Of a DNA stretch of 64,000 nucleotides, positions 12,720-24,285 are shown in pieces. Source of the stretch: Orobanche coerulescens (Eukaryota > Streptophyta > Magnoliopsida > Lamiales > Orobanchaceae); NCBI GenBank assembly GCA_033398695.1, contig JAWKAU010000247.1, forward strand, positions 102,001-166,000, given 5' to 3'. A program made the position numbers and the translations under genes. A model generated the notes under the pieces. It saw only the letters and a list, made by a program, of their open reading frames with translations. It made no database searches and was not told where the DNA came from. The number at the start of each line of letters is the position of its first letter. The first letter of the stretch is position 1.

Positions 12720-13515
12720 GTTTTTACGCTTTTACTCATCGATTGAGGGGGAATGCTATAAGACCCAAGAATATAGTATCCACATTAATTAATTGTACAC
12801 TAAGAACTAATCAGACAGTATTGTAGGACAAATAAGGCATGAAACCTTCCTATAGCTGACGTGTGCATTAATTAAGCGGAAATACAGTACGACCCATGAA
12901 TACAGTATTAATCCAGATATTGGTGTAAGAATTAAATCCTGTATGTATCTTTTAAGGGGGAACGCTGTATTTTCGCGGATACAGCACATACATTGTAGGA
13001 TGTCAATTAAAATAATATTATATTACAACTGTTCGTACACCTAAAAGGTTTTTGAGTTCACATGCCCTGTTTACATTTCAAACGTTTTATCCTTTAATGC
13101 TTTAAAGACACCTGGACTTCAATACCTCAAATAACATGATTTTAATAATTTCAAAACTGTCGTTTCGTGCAATAAGGGGAGACAACTATCAGAAGTGGGA
13201 CCTGTAATCATTTAAAAAACAGATGAATAAGATGTACCAGTTACTCTGAATGCATTCTATACGTCCATTTTAATAGACGATTCTCATCCCTTAAATCTGA
13301 CTGTTCATAGTATGTAACCCTAATCTTCCCTGTACACTATAAAAGGATTGTATCTTGCTCCCTTAGACTCTTTACGCTTTCTGTAATTTTAAACGAGTCT
13401 CAAGCAAAACAGCCTATAGTCTTGTCTGTATTTTCTGCATTTCTCTACGATATCTCAAGTTTTCTTCAAACCTTTTTCTACTAAAGTTTCTACTTCTCAG
13501 ACTTCCTCCCTATCC
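12720..13515 (+). promoter_or_regulatory. Intergenic region before copia-1 ORF3, with candidate internal promoter
   Basis: No coding potential. Two purine runs resemble PPTs (GAGGGGGAATGC near 12746; AAGGGGGAACGC near 12953). A canonical plant TATA box, CACTATAAAAGG, lies at 13336-13347, about 170 bp before the ORF3 start codon at 13516. The layout resembles the region before ORF3 of copia-2 (22498-22688). A dedicated ORF3 promoter is inference. Confidence 0.5.
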
Positions 13516-14961
13516 ATGAAGAAGAAAGAGACAATCATTGACGGGCGTATCTTCTCCAGGTCAGTTGTTATGGACAGAATCAACCTCGAAGGTGAAGATT
13601 TTACCGGAATGGAGGTGGTGTTTTCTCGTGTGAAACAGGTACCTTACAAGTCGTCATGCTGAGGTGTATGATGAATAGATTGTTGAATAATACTTGGACA
13701 CATCGATTGTGTACGCATATAAAAGAAAAGGAGGTGATGTTTATGAGATATCTGCAAATGTTCAAGGGATTCAGGTCTCTCTTAACAGGGAGTTGCTGGA
13801 AAGTCTTTACAGGCTACGGTCGAATGGCCTGAGAATGGAAGAACTGGAGACCTTCAGGTCGGAAGAGTTGCTGACAGCCTACTAAAGGCTGTTCACCGTA
13901 GATGAGGATGCCCAGAATGTTCATCCTTCATGTCAAAAGAAGAACTTCTGCCTCCCCTATGTCTATCTTCATGGCTTCTGTTGACGGGTTCTTGAGAACC
14001 GGACATGAGCATTTGAAATATGCAGAACCTTCGCTTCCAGATGATGGTCGCCATCATGTCAGGAAAAAATGTCAATTGGTTCCAGAATTCTGTTGAAGAG
14101 GATACAGGAGGAGGTCACCAAACTTGAGTGTGCTAATAAATCATTCGGCCTCATTCTGAACTATATCCTTACCCGCTGTGGAGTCAAACAATCCGAGCAT
14201 GCTAAGAAAATTGGCCCCGGGAAGTTCATTGGAGGGATGACTTCCACTGTGTTCAAGAAATCGTCTTTAATTGCAAAAAGGCCAAACCCGAAATTCATGC
14301 CTATCTCGAGTTACCCAAGGGATGTCACTGAATGGATCACAAGTGAGGAGAAAACAAGGAAGATGAGTGTCTCTGGCAGGCGATCACCTCACGCTATCGA
14401 GAAGAAGAAGAAGAAGAAGATGAAGAAGAAGAAGGCCAAGAAGTCTTCCAAGACTAAGCCTACAACAACTGCAGTGGTTACTGTATAGGCCACACCTGTT
14501 CCTGTCGCTAATACTGTCCCACAGGATGCAACCCTTATGGAAGAAACAGTTGCTGCACAGATAGCAGATCCCGAGCCTATGGTGGCTATGACGGATGAAC
14601 AACTGTTTGCCAAGCTGGAGGGCTCTGGCGAATTGGCTGCCCCCTTGGAGCCGAAAGCCGCAACTCCTGACAGGGTACCCACACTTGTACATGATCCCTC
14701 TCCCCATAGGGTGCCATCCCCTCTCCGGGATCTCTCTCGGAAATAGGCTCCCATACCTGTTGAGGATCCCATCTGAACAGTAAACCCAACTACTGTACGG
14801 AGTCCCTCCCCACCAGAGATAGTAAATAATACTCTCTTTCAAGTCCAAATATAGTAATCGTATGAACGCTTCAAAATATAGAAGTCATAGAGGGTCGCCC
14901 CATACGACACCCTATACAACTGGGCTGACTGGAAGGACGAGGAACTATTTATTCTGGAGGT
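13516..14961 (+). pseudogene. Copia-1 ORF3 (SIRE-type extra ORF), 5' part
   Basis: Begins MKKKETIIDGRIFSRSVVMD at 13516. Readable segments include MDTSIVYAYKRKGGDVYEIS near 13694 and LLKRIQEEVTKLECANKSFG near 14090, then a lysine-rich tract from GAA/AAG repeats (14400-14450) and a proline-rich tract to 14956. Position after RNase H and size match the env-like or unassigned ORF of SIRE/Maximus elements; I see no clear signal peptide or membrane segment here, so envelope function is not supported. Interrupted at 14961/14962 by the solo C LTR and broken by several stops and frameshifts. Confidence 0.7.
14957..14961. repeat. TSD of solo LTR C (GAGGT)
   Basis: GAGGT at 14957-14961 is repeated at 16561-16565 immediately outside the solo LTR. 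Confidence 0.88.
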
Positions 14962-16560
14962 TGACACGTCTTTTGTGTAACTATCGCAAGTGCACGATAT
15001 CGTATAAAGTAGTAAGTGGACTTTTTGAGTCTGGTTTATCGATCCCACGAGGAAGTTAAGTTATATATTGAATTATACACTATTTAACTATTTGTTATAG
15101 AGATTTATATGATTGAAAGACACAATTAAAGAGTTTGGTTTGACAATTGCAATGAAAATGCAATAAAAGTTCTAAAATTCAAGGAAATGAAAGATTGCAC
15201 TAATAATAGATTAATAAAAGATAAAATGAAATAGTTGGGATTACAAACTTAGTTCATCATTAGTTATAGAAGACGTATAGGAGATCATAAGATGTATTTA
15301 CTTATTATGTTGTGTAGATTCGATTTTCCTTAAAAAGACGATTCCTCTTTCGAATGTCAAAACGCTCCTTATATATTGAATGAATCCGCTAGATTTCTAT
15401 GTTGATTGGCTTCAATACATAGCATTAGGTTTTATGAAAATAACTCAAAGAATCATCTAAGGTCTAGAGGTATATTTCTATCCCCTAGAACAACTTAGAG
15501 TGAAGATCATTTGATCTAATCAAACATATTTTCTTTCGAAACATATGAAGATAATAAATATCGTCATTTATTGGTCAAATAAATAAAGATTGGTAAAACA
15601 ATGAAAATCACACACAATAATAAGTAATTCATAATAGATCTTTATACAAACTTAAATAACATGACTAACCTTGTTTATAATCCCAACTATAGTAACTTAG
15701 CCCATTAAGGGTTTATTCAACATATTACAAGCTTTAATGGTCATTAATAGTTGAAAAAGGGAAAGAATTGATCCTAACTCTCTTAGTGGATAAAGGAGAA
15801 AGAAGCAATAAACTCCCTCAACAACATAAGCTAAACCACACTTACACAAATCACTCAAGAACACAAGTGTGTTCTCCACACAAAAAGAAAAAGTATTACA
15901 AAGTGAGAAAATATAAGATGAATGATTCATAATGATGGATATAAGGGGTCTATTTATACACCTACAGTCATCTAATAGCTCCAAAACTCCAGCATTATTA
16001 CATTAGATCGGATCAATGCCAGCCATCCCCTCAATAATAGACTAAAAGTATAAAAAATTAGACAATGATCAATAATCTGTCAAGAGTTAAGGCCGTAACT
16101 TGCAGATGTTACGACCGTAACATTGAGGTCTTACGGCCGTAACTTTTAAATGTTACGGCCGTAACATTGCTTCGGCTTTTTGTACACTGGTTGCTTTGTG
16201 AGTTACGTTTTCAGGCCAGAATTTCCTAGACTTTGCGTTTTTGCCCCAAATCTTCTTCGGATGATAACTTTTGATATATAACTCTGATTTTGAAATCCGA
16301 AAAGACTGCCGAACTCGTCTCGGAAAGCCCTACAACATGAATACATAAAAATTCATCTAAGAGAATATTTTATACACATGTTATTTCTTTAGTAAATCAG
16401 TAATTCAATCCGATTAAGACTAAATTTACATCTTCATCTGATAAATAATAAAATTATTAAAAGCTAATTAATTCTAAGAAAAAACAAGTACACTAGCTCA
16501 ATTATGGGTGAAATATATCGATAAAAACCATGTATAAGTGTATAAAACTGACACTTATAA
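14962..16560 (-). mobile_element. Solo LTR of family C
   Basis: A 1.6-kb insertion in copia-1 ORF3. On the plus strand it starts TGACACGTCTTTTGTG and ends CTGACACTTATAA, flanked by GAGGT. In minus orientation the LTR would start TTATAAGTGTCAG; the copy at 5701 has the canonical TGATAAGTGTCAG. A TATA box (TGTATAAATAG on the minus strand) lies at 15950-15961, with a TTACGGCCGTAA array upstream of it. There is no internal domain, so it is a solo LTR left by LTR-LTR recombination. The superfamily cannot be decided from the LTR alone. Confidence 0.82.
16084..16205. promoter_or_regulatory. TTACGGCCGTAA palindrome array in solo LTR C
   Basis: Perfect units at 16131-16142 and 16153-16164, plus variants TTAAGGCCGTAA (about 16087) and TTACGACCGTAA (about 16109). 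Spacing is 21-24 bp. In element orientation it begins about 125 bp upstream of the TATA box. Confidence 0.75.
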
Positions 16561-16565
16561 GAGGT

Positions 16566-18088
16566 CACGGACACCCAGAATGTCGAAGTCTTGATCCGCT
16601 AGGAGGATCACTTTTGCCATGAGCTGATTTATGACTATTGCAAGGCAAAAGAGAAGGCTAGACTGAAATGGAAATCGCAGTCCGATGACAAAGCTCCATC
16701 ACCAAGCCACCACTCCGACCCTGACTTAGACGCGGACGATGATGCCCTTCAGACAGGTCTGCGCATAAGCCATGAAGAGGCTAGGGAATGAGAAATGGCC
16801 AATCACCAAATCCAACAAGGTCAGGGGACATCTGACCGTAATTAGTCCCCTCCCCGCAACAGGAAGCTGCCAACAATCAAGAACAGGAGGAATCAGTCCC
16901 TCCTGTCACCACTGAAGAGCAAGCAGCTCCCGAACAGGAAGCCAAGCCTATCCCGCAAGAAGAAGACGTCACCCATGCCATCCGCCAAGAGGAATCAGTC
17001 CCTCTTCCAGATCAGGCGGAATCTGAGAGTCGGCAGAAGGATCCAGTCCTTCATGTACTTCCGACTACATAAGAACAAGCCAAACAGGAGGAACCAGTCC
17101 CTCATGTACCTCTGATTGATCAAGCTGCAGAATCTTCTGAAGCACCTACTTCCGAACCTCTCACTCCCAAAGCACCTGCTGGCGAAGAGCCTGCTCAGGA
17201 TGCCCCTGCATCTCCCACCTCTGCTCACTCCAAGTTAGATTCCGATGATGGTTTCTTACGCGATGACAGACCACAATGATCCCATTATCATGTGGTTCTC
17301 CATCAACTTAATGAGCCTTAGGATTCCAAGATCGTGCACCTGGATCCCCGCGCACCGAAGCCCGCATCGAGCAACTCTATGCAATCGGTCAACATACAGT
17401 GTTCCTATAAGATGCCGTGAAGGCACTGTATGACCTCAAGAAAGAACTTGATTGGATGAGAGAAACTGCCCAGGATGAGCTCTCTGATATGAAGTCCGCA
17501 ATCACCAACATCGAGGATGCGTTCCGCCTAATGCCTACTGCATTGTGGAAAGCGCTCAATCAGCTCAAGGTGCATCAGGAGAGAATCCTTAGGCAAGAAC
17601 AAGAAAATCTCAGGATTGTCGAGGCTCAAGTGACTGGATCCAGATCGAGAGACCATGATCATAAGATAGACGATATGTGTCTGGTGCTCAGTACTCTGGT
17701 TGTCAAAATCAATAATCTGGAGACCAAACAGGATGTAACTATGAAGATCCTACAAGAGATTCATACCAAGGTATCATATATTGATGATGCCAAAAAGGAG
17801 GAAGAAGCCAGAGAAGCTGGTTGAAGATGGAGGATGGAGATAGATAGAGAGATTAATGCAGAGCTGGAAGAAAATGTCGCTGCTGCGATAGGCCATTTGG
17901 CTGCACCTACAAGAAGATACAGGGTATCTGGTTATCGACCGAAGTTCCAATATCCCAACATCCCATGGAAGAACAACGTGTGAAAGCCATCCGAGATATT
18001 GCTACCCACTGATCGACAGCCTTCAGCCGATAATCTGGAAGAAAAAACAACTGATGAGATACTTGTGTACACTCATCTGGGAATCTCT
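16566..18088 (+). pseudogene. Copia-1 ORF3, middle part
   Basis: Resumes at EVTDTQNVEVLI directly after the solo C LTR. It contains an acidic/proline-rich low-complexity region (16650-17230, repeated QEESVPL-like units) and then a predicted coiled coil at 17417-17824 (LYDLKKELDWMRETAQDELS, QEQENLRIVEAQ, LVVKINNLETKQ). Ends at HLGISL near 18088 where copia-2 inserts. Several stops (16603, 16789, 17822) show it is inactive. Confidence 0.65.
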
Positions 18089-18688
18089 TTTTGGACAAAT
18101 TATTTTGATGATGAATTCTTTCAAAACATTTAAATGAGACTCAAACGTCGTGTATCAGAAATCTACCTGTAATCTAATGGGAAAGCTGCCTGTAGTCTAA
18201 TGGGAAAGCTACTTGTAGTCTAATGGGAAAGCTACCTGCAGTCTAATGGAAAGCTACCTGCAGTCCTGAAGTCTCACCTGACGAATAGCGCACGCTACAC
18301 ATATGTGTTAGCGCATGCTATCGGGCATCAGCTTACACACGTAAAAGGTGCCTAGCGCATGCTACCTGTTCATACTCTCAAGACAGTAAGATCTGGACTC
18401 AAATCAAGGCAACATGAACTGCACGCTATGAAAGACAATAGCGCACGCTATGGCGGATAGTAACGCATGCTACGGATGAAAGACAATAGCGCATGCTCAA
18501 GACAGTGTGTGGTTTTTCTTGATCCAATAGAAAAAGAAAACGGAAAGAGGACATAGGCAAGTTGCCGAACCTCTATACATCATTGTGTCTTTTATTTTAT
18601 GCATAATTTCTTCTTCCTTCGTGAGAAAGTTTAATTATCCGAAATACCACTATTCAACCCCCCTTCTAGTGGTACATTTATCTCTTCA
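18089..18688 (+). mobile_element. 5' LTR of copia-2, with large internal deletion
   Basis: Starts TTTTGGACAAATTATT (a mutated TGTTGGA) and ends TTATCTCTTCA. It contains a 23-bp minisatellite (CTACCTGTAGTCTAATGGG units, 18165-18262) and the 5' part of the palindrome array. Against the 3' LTR it lacks about 0.9 kb: the sequence jumps near 18503 from GCGCATGCTCAAGACAG to TGTGTGGTTTTTC, equivalent to about 24667 to 25610. The TATA region (25191-25200 in the 3' LTR) is inside the deletion, so this LTR has lost its promoter. Confidence 0.88.
18286..18497. promoter_or_regulatory. TAGCGYRCGCTA array in copia-2 5' LTR
   Basis: TAGCGCACGCTA at 18286-18297, with further units TAGCGCATGCTA, AGCGCACGCTAT and TAACGCATGCTA down to 18497; about seven copies. 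The family is Ty1/copia, yet the motif is the same as in the gypsy-like LTRs. Confidence 0.7.
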
Positions 18689-18690
18689 GT

Positions 18691-18702
18691 TGGTATCAGA
18701 GT
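18691..18702 (+). other. Primer binding site of copia-2
   Basis: TGGTATCAGAGT, 2 bases after the 5' LTR; one base differs from the tRNA-iMet complement used by copia-1. Confidence 0.85.
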
Positions 18703-18749
18703 GGGTCTCTTTTTAAAGGTTCAATCACCTAAGAGAAAAAGATCCGTAA

Positions 18750-20204
18750 ATGGCTCTATTGGGTTAAATCGAAGGAAATGCCCTCAACCATCCTCCTTTC
18801 TTTGATGGCTCCAACTTCATGACTTGGAAAAAGAATATGGCTATATTCGTTCAAACTTATGATATTGAAATCTGGAAAGTCATCGTTCTTGGTCCAAAAA
18901 TCGCCAAGAAGGAAGATGGGTTGCTGAAAAAATTCGATGAATTCAACAATGAAGATTGAAAAAACACGCACATTATCTCTCGTGCTACTCAACTCCTGTA
19001 CTGTGCTCTTAATCATGAAGAACTTAACAGGATATCATCTTACGAAAGCGCGAAAGAAGTTTGGGAAATTCTTGAGGTAACTCATGAAGGAACCACTCAG
19101 GTCAAGGAGACCAATATCAACATGCTACTTCATGATTATGAACTCTTTTCCATGAAGGATGATGAAACAATCACTAATATGCTGGATCGTTTTTCGGCTA
19201 TAACCAACGGCCTTGCATCCTTTGGAAAACCTATATCAAGTAGCGACATGGCTAAGAAAATTCTTTGCTCATTGCCGCGTGAATGGGATGCCACAGTTAC
19301 TGCAATCATGGAATCCAAAGATCTCAACAAGCTTGAATTTAGCGCCCTTATTGGGTCACTTATCAACTATGAGATCGTTCTCAAATCGAGAGGCTACAAA
19401 CCAAATCCTCGTGAAAAAGTATTCGCTTTCATCATTGATAGCGATATTGAGGAAGAAGTTCCAGAAGTTGAAGATGACGAGGAACTCGCTCTCTACGCCA
19501 AGAATTTTAGAAGATACAAAAACTTAATTCAAAAAAGGCGGAGCTTCCTTGGTCGGGATGGTAAGACGGAACAAAAGAAAAATGCTTATGTTTCTACAAA
19601 GAAGTTCGAAAATAATTGTCGGAAATGCGGTAATGCCGGTCACTACGCCAAAGAATGCCGAGGATCTACTTCCAACCCTCAGATCGAAAGATTCAAAAAG
19701 AAAGAAGTTCTAATTGCTTCTTGGAGTGATGACGAGGAGAGGATTGAAAGATCCCTAGAAGCAAATCTAGCATTCATGGCTCTCGACTCAGAAAATGCTA
19801 TCGAGGTAAGTTCTAAACTCAATGATGATGAATATGATTCGTTTGATTTCTGTGATTCACAAGAAGTTAATCATGACAATGAACTATTAAGCGCGTTTGA
19901 ATCCTTAAATATGGAATATAATGAAATAGTTAAATTAAATATGACTTTAAAGAGGAAAATAAAATCTTCAAAACTCGAAAATTCGACTCTTCAAAATAAA
20001 GGCAAAAATATTGAAATAGACCATACCTTATGCCTTGAGAAAGAAAAAATTTTGAAAATCGAGTTGACGAAAACTCAAAAGGAATTGAAATATATAATGA
20101 ATAAATTTACTCTCAGAAATGAGAAGTTCGAAAAGCTTTTATCTATTCAAAAGTCTTCGTTGTTAAAACATGGTCTTGGTTTCGATCCGTTTAAAAGAGA
20201 ATAA
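18750..20204 (+). pseudogene. Copia-2 gag
   Basis: ATG at 18750, then an in-frame stop at 18765 and another at 18957; open from 19122 to 20204 (360 residues). A UBN2/gag copia-type region (FFDGSNFMTWKKNM, YESAKEVWEILEVTHEGT, LPREWDATVTAIMES) is followed by a CCHC knuckle CRKCGNAGHYAKEC near 19619-19660 and a C-terminal coiled coil (LKRKIKSSKLENSTLQNKGK and after). The frame ends KHGLGFDPFKRE at 20204. The normal next domain, protease, is missing. Confidence 0.9.
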
Positions 20205-22395
20205 TCTCTTATAAATCCTGACAAGATAAAAAATACAGAAACCGAGAACTCAAAAACTCTTCCCAAACAACGAGATCATAATGTTAAAGTTCATTCAAAA
20301 TTGAGAACCATCAAAGTTAAATAAATATGGGTTCCAAAAGGGACAATCGTTCCAAACGCTATAAGTATTATTAACATTGGAGAACTCAATATAAAACCCT
20401 GTATTAAATTTGGAAGGGTAAAAAGCCAAACATATCTTACTTTCATCCATTTGGTTGCAATGTTTTCATCTTAAACAATGGTAAGGAAAATTTGGGCAAA
20501 TTTGATGCCAAATCCGATTCCGGGATATTTCTTGGCTATTCTACAAACAACAAAGCTTTTTATGTGTATAACATTAGATCTAATAAAGTTGAAGAATCCA
20601 TTCATGTCAAATTCAATGATATGATCTCACCCCCAGGAAAGGTAGAATGTTTTGATGATGCAGGTATTCTTCTGGTCTCTCATCCCTCAAGCGAAATGGA
20701 GAAATTTTTGGAAACTCAGAATAATATAATCGATGATTTGCCGAAAGATTGGAAGCACAACAAAGATCATCCAAGAGACCTTGTTATTGGGAATATTGAA
20801 GATGGTGTTTAAACACGTAGGAGAACCACCAAGTATATTGCTCATTTTGCCTTTGTATCCGAGATTGAACCCAAAAATGTATCCAAAGCTCTTGATGATG
20901 AAAGCTGGGTGATGGCAATGCAAGAGGAGCTCATTCAATTTGAAAGCAATAAAGTATGGAATTTAGTTCCCACACCTAAAGATAAAATAATTATCGAAAC
21001 TAAATGGTGCACAAAATTAAGTGTGACGAAGACGGTTATTCAATAAGAAATAAATCTCGTTTGGTCGCACAAGGTTACAATCAAGAAGAGGGTCTTGATT
21101 ATGAAGAAAGTTTTGTGCCTGAGGCTCGTCTCGAAGCCATTCGTCTATTATGTGCTTTTGCAGCTCACAAAAAATCAAGTTATATCAAATGGATGTGAAA
21201 AGTGCATTTTTAAATGGCTTCATTCGAGAAGAAGTGCTTGTCAAATAACCTCCTGGTTTTGAGGATCATCAATTTCCAGATTATGTCTACAAGCTCAACA
21301 AAGCTCTCTACAGTTTGAAGCAAGCACCTCGGGCATGGTATGATCGTTTAAGTCAATTTTTAAATGTAAATAACTATACGAGAGGTAAAATATATAATAC
21401 CTTATTTGTAAAAATTTTAGATAATGATATACTTGTATGTCAAATATATGTTGACGACATTGTCTTCGGTGCTACTAATGAATCTCTTTGCCAAGACTTT
21501 TCTAATCTCATGAAAAGAGAGTTCGAAATGAGTATGATGGGATAATTAACATTCTTTCTTGGGCTTCAAATCAGACAATATGAATATGGGATTTTCATCC
21601 ATCAAGCGAAATATTCTCACGATCTCCTCAAGAAATTCAAAATGGAAAGTAGCAAAGCAATTTCAACTCCAATGTCTTCCACGTTAAAATTGGACAAAGA
21701 TGAAAATGAAAAATCCGTGGATCAAAGACTATATCGAGGTATGATCGGATCTCTGTTAAATTTAACTGTTTCTAGACTGGATATAATATTTGCTACTTGC
21801 TTATGTGTTAGATTTCAATCAAATCCTAAGAAATCCCATATAACTACTTGTAAACGTATTTTTTGATATTTAAATGGGACTATTGGTCTAGGACTATGGT
21901 ATCCATCTTATCTAGATTTTAATTTAATTACATATAGTGATGCCGATTTTGGCGGATGTAAAATTGACAAGAAAAGACTAGCAGTACATGTCATTTTATT
22001 GGTTCATGCTTAATCTCCTGGGAAGTAAAAAGCAGACAAGCGTAGCAATGTCTAAAGCTGAAGCCGAGTATGTCGTAGCAGGGAGCGCCTGTGCACAGGT
22101 ATTATGGATAAAAAATCAACTCCACGACTGTAACATCTATTTTGAAAATACCCCCATTTTATGTGACAACACCAGTGCTACTAATCTGAGTAAAAATCCT
22201 GTGATGCATAGTAAAACTAAACATATAGACATTAGGCATCATTTTTCGTGGGATCATGTTCAAAAGAAATACATCTGTTTAATTTTTGTCGGTATAAAAT
22301 ATCAAGTTGCAGATATATTTACAAAACCCCTAACTGAGGAAGCTTTCAATTCTATTCGGTTGGAGTTCGGTATGGGACATATCGACAATTTTTAA
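20205..22395 (+). pseudogene. Copia-2 pol remnant (integrase tail, RT, RNase H)
   Basis: After about 200 bp of degraded linker, sequence resumes near 20430 in the C-terminal part of integrase (YFHPFGCNVFILNNG, GIFLGYSTNNKAFYVYN). Protease and the integrase catalytic core are absent, an internal deletion. RT follows: WVMAMQEELIQFESNKVW near 20908, [16 protein letters not shown] near 21065, KQAPRAWYDRL near 21320, YVDDIVFGATN near 21448. RNase H is at 22030-22395 (MSKAEAEYVVAGSA, TKHIDIRHHF, VADIFTKPLTEEAF). Stops at 20810, 21196, 21543 and 21864 break it. Confidence 0.9.
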
Positions 22396-22497
22396 AAGGA
22401 TATTTTTCTTACATTGTTTTTAGAAGTGAAATCAGCATAATAAATTTTTCGTCAACCCTCAGAAAATCTATTGATCACTGGACTGATTTCAATACTC

Positions 22498-22688
22498 TGA
22501 TTATATCTCGCTAGCGTACGCCAAGCAGTATCATAGCGCACGCTAACAGCTGTCCATGTCATTTAAAAGACCTCCTTCGGCTGATACCCTTTTCATTTCT
22601 TATAAACCCTACCTTCTAACCGTGAAATTTTTCTCTCAAAAATCCAAATTCACCAGCGAATCATCCTGCAATCCCTCTTCAATCTCAA
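22498..22688 (+). promoter_or_regulatory. Candidate internal promoter of copia-2 ORF3 with two palindrome units
   Basis: A decayed unit TAGCGTACGCCA (near 22514) and TAGCGCACGCTA (near 22535) are followed 50-60 bp later by a plant TATA box, TTCTTATAAACCC (TATAAACCC at 22601-22609), then a 79-bp leader with CTCTCAAAAATCC and ATG 22689. The same motif-plus-TATA order occurs in the LTR promoters. Promoter activity is inference. Confidence 0.55.
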
Positions 22689-23940
22689 ATGGCTAGTAGC
22701 TCAAAGGTATCCGCGAAGAAATCATCCAAGAGGCCACGCAACTCCGAGTTGGATTCGGCAAGGTTCATTTCTCTCGAAGCTGAAAAGGTATTCTATGAGA
22801 TTCTTCTGCAAGAACATATAACCGATTGCTATTTCTTCAATTTGCATAGTCTAGAAAGACTGGGAGTCAAGATTCGTAATTTATTTAGTGGATTGGGAAT
22901 TGAAAAATTCGTGGAATGTAAAGATGATATATACCCTATCTTGGTGCGTGAATTTTATGCAAACATTACTGCTGAAAATCATGATTCGTCGAAATCTGAT
23001 GTCATTTATTCAGTTGTTGGTGGGAAACCGTTGTTTATCTCGTTTGAAATCTTGAAGGAAGTATTTGGATTGAAAAATGAAGGGTTTATGTGTTCCAAGA
23101 GAACGAATGACGAAGATGATATCAATTCACTTAAAATCCAGGAATTCCTTAGTTTGAAAGCTGTGATTGATATAACCGATGATGTGCTTGAAAATAACAA
23201 TTTTGGTGTCGAGATACGTTTGTTGTTGGTTGCTCTGACAAGGTGTATTATGCCTAAAGTAAACACACAACACAAACTTCTTGGCGTTGACAAACAAGTT
23301 GTGTATCACATTTTAAATGATGAGGCGATTGATTTCTCGTATTTGGTTTGCAATTAGATCATTGCAAAAGTCGAACTATTCCGCTCGAAGAAGAATGCAT
23401 CTCGGTCTAGGAAGGCCGGAATGATACAACTCTATTTTTACGACTATCTTCAAGTATCATAATGTGGATCTATCTAAAGACACGGCCGTTCCCATGTCCC
23501 GTGACCATGAGATTTCTGAATATTCACTCAAGTCGATGTATTATGTAAAAACGCTTAATCGAGGCTGGATCCTGTTCCCTTATCTCAAGGAGGAAGATAG
23601 GGTGGCAAAAGGAACTTGTGTGCTGACGCTGGAAGAGCATATTTCCAGAAGAGGCCCGGGGACGATTCGAGAACTTCAAATGGGAACATTTGTTAGGAAA
23701 CCAACATCGAAGGGCAAAAAGCCTATGGGAGAGGCGTCTACCAAGAAGGATGAAGAAGATTTGATTGTCTAAATGCAGTGCCTTGAAACCAACCAATTGG
23801 AAATTCGTGACGATATTCGAGCTCTGAGATCTGAAGTCAAAGAAGAAGTCCACTCCGTCCGCAGTTTGTTGAAGGATTTTATTCGTTATACCCATCCTTC
23901 CTTTCCCTTTCCGACTCCTTCTTCCGACCACCAAAATTAA
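22689..23940 (+). pseudogene. Copia-2 ORF3 (SIRE-type extra ORF)
   Basis: ATG 22689 follows a good TATA box and leader. Open to a stop at 23355-23357 (222 residues: basic N-terminus, then YPILVREFYANITAE and FISFEILKEVFGLKNEGFMC). The style recalls the 'putative plant transposon protein' domain (PF20167), a guess without a search. A frameshift separates this from 23464-23772 (MYYVKTLNRGWILFPYLKEE), then a stop and a short coiled-coil tail ending SSDHQN near 23938. No membrane segment is obvious, so an envelope role is not supported. Function unknown. Confidence 0.7.
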
Positions 23941-24270
23941 GAATTCTTGTGCTGAATAACTTAGAAAATAGTGAATTATGTGTTTGTTTGTGGACTGTTT
24001 TATTTGTGATGTCTTCATTTGAATAATTGTATTTGTTATGCTTGAACTTATGATTGTTTTAATGAACTATGTTGTTTTCATCGATTTGACTTATGATTAT
24101 TTTTTACGAAAGGCTTCATCTCAGGGGGAGAAAATACCTTTTTGATTATGTCAAAAAAGGGGAGAAAACTCTCAAAAACCGAACATACTAACTTAATCGA
24201 ACAAAATTCTTTGATTCGAAAATTTTTCTAAATCGATTTTGCAGGTATTTGTTAAATGTTTTGACATCAG

Positions 24271-24285
24271 CAAAAAGGGGGAGAT
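24271..24285 (+). other. Polypurine tract of copia-2
   Basis: CAAAAAGGGGGAGAT immediately before the 3' LTR at 24286. Confidence 0.88.

Noticed and set aside
12740..12965. Two PPT-like GGGGGAA runs in copia-1 between RNase H and ORF3
   Set aside because: No LTR start follows either; kept only as a note in the intergenic feature.
14384..14848. Minus-strand leucine- and cysteine-rich ORFs over copia-1 ORF3
   Set aside because: Antisense shadow of the GAA/AAG lysine tract and proline-rich region.
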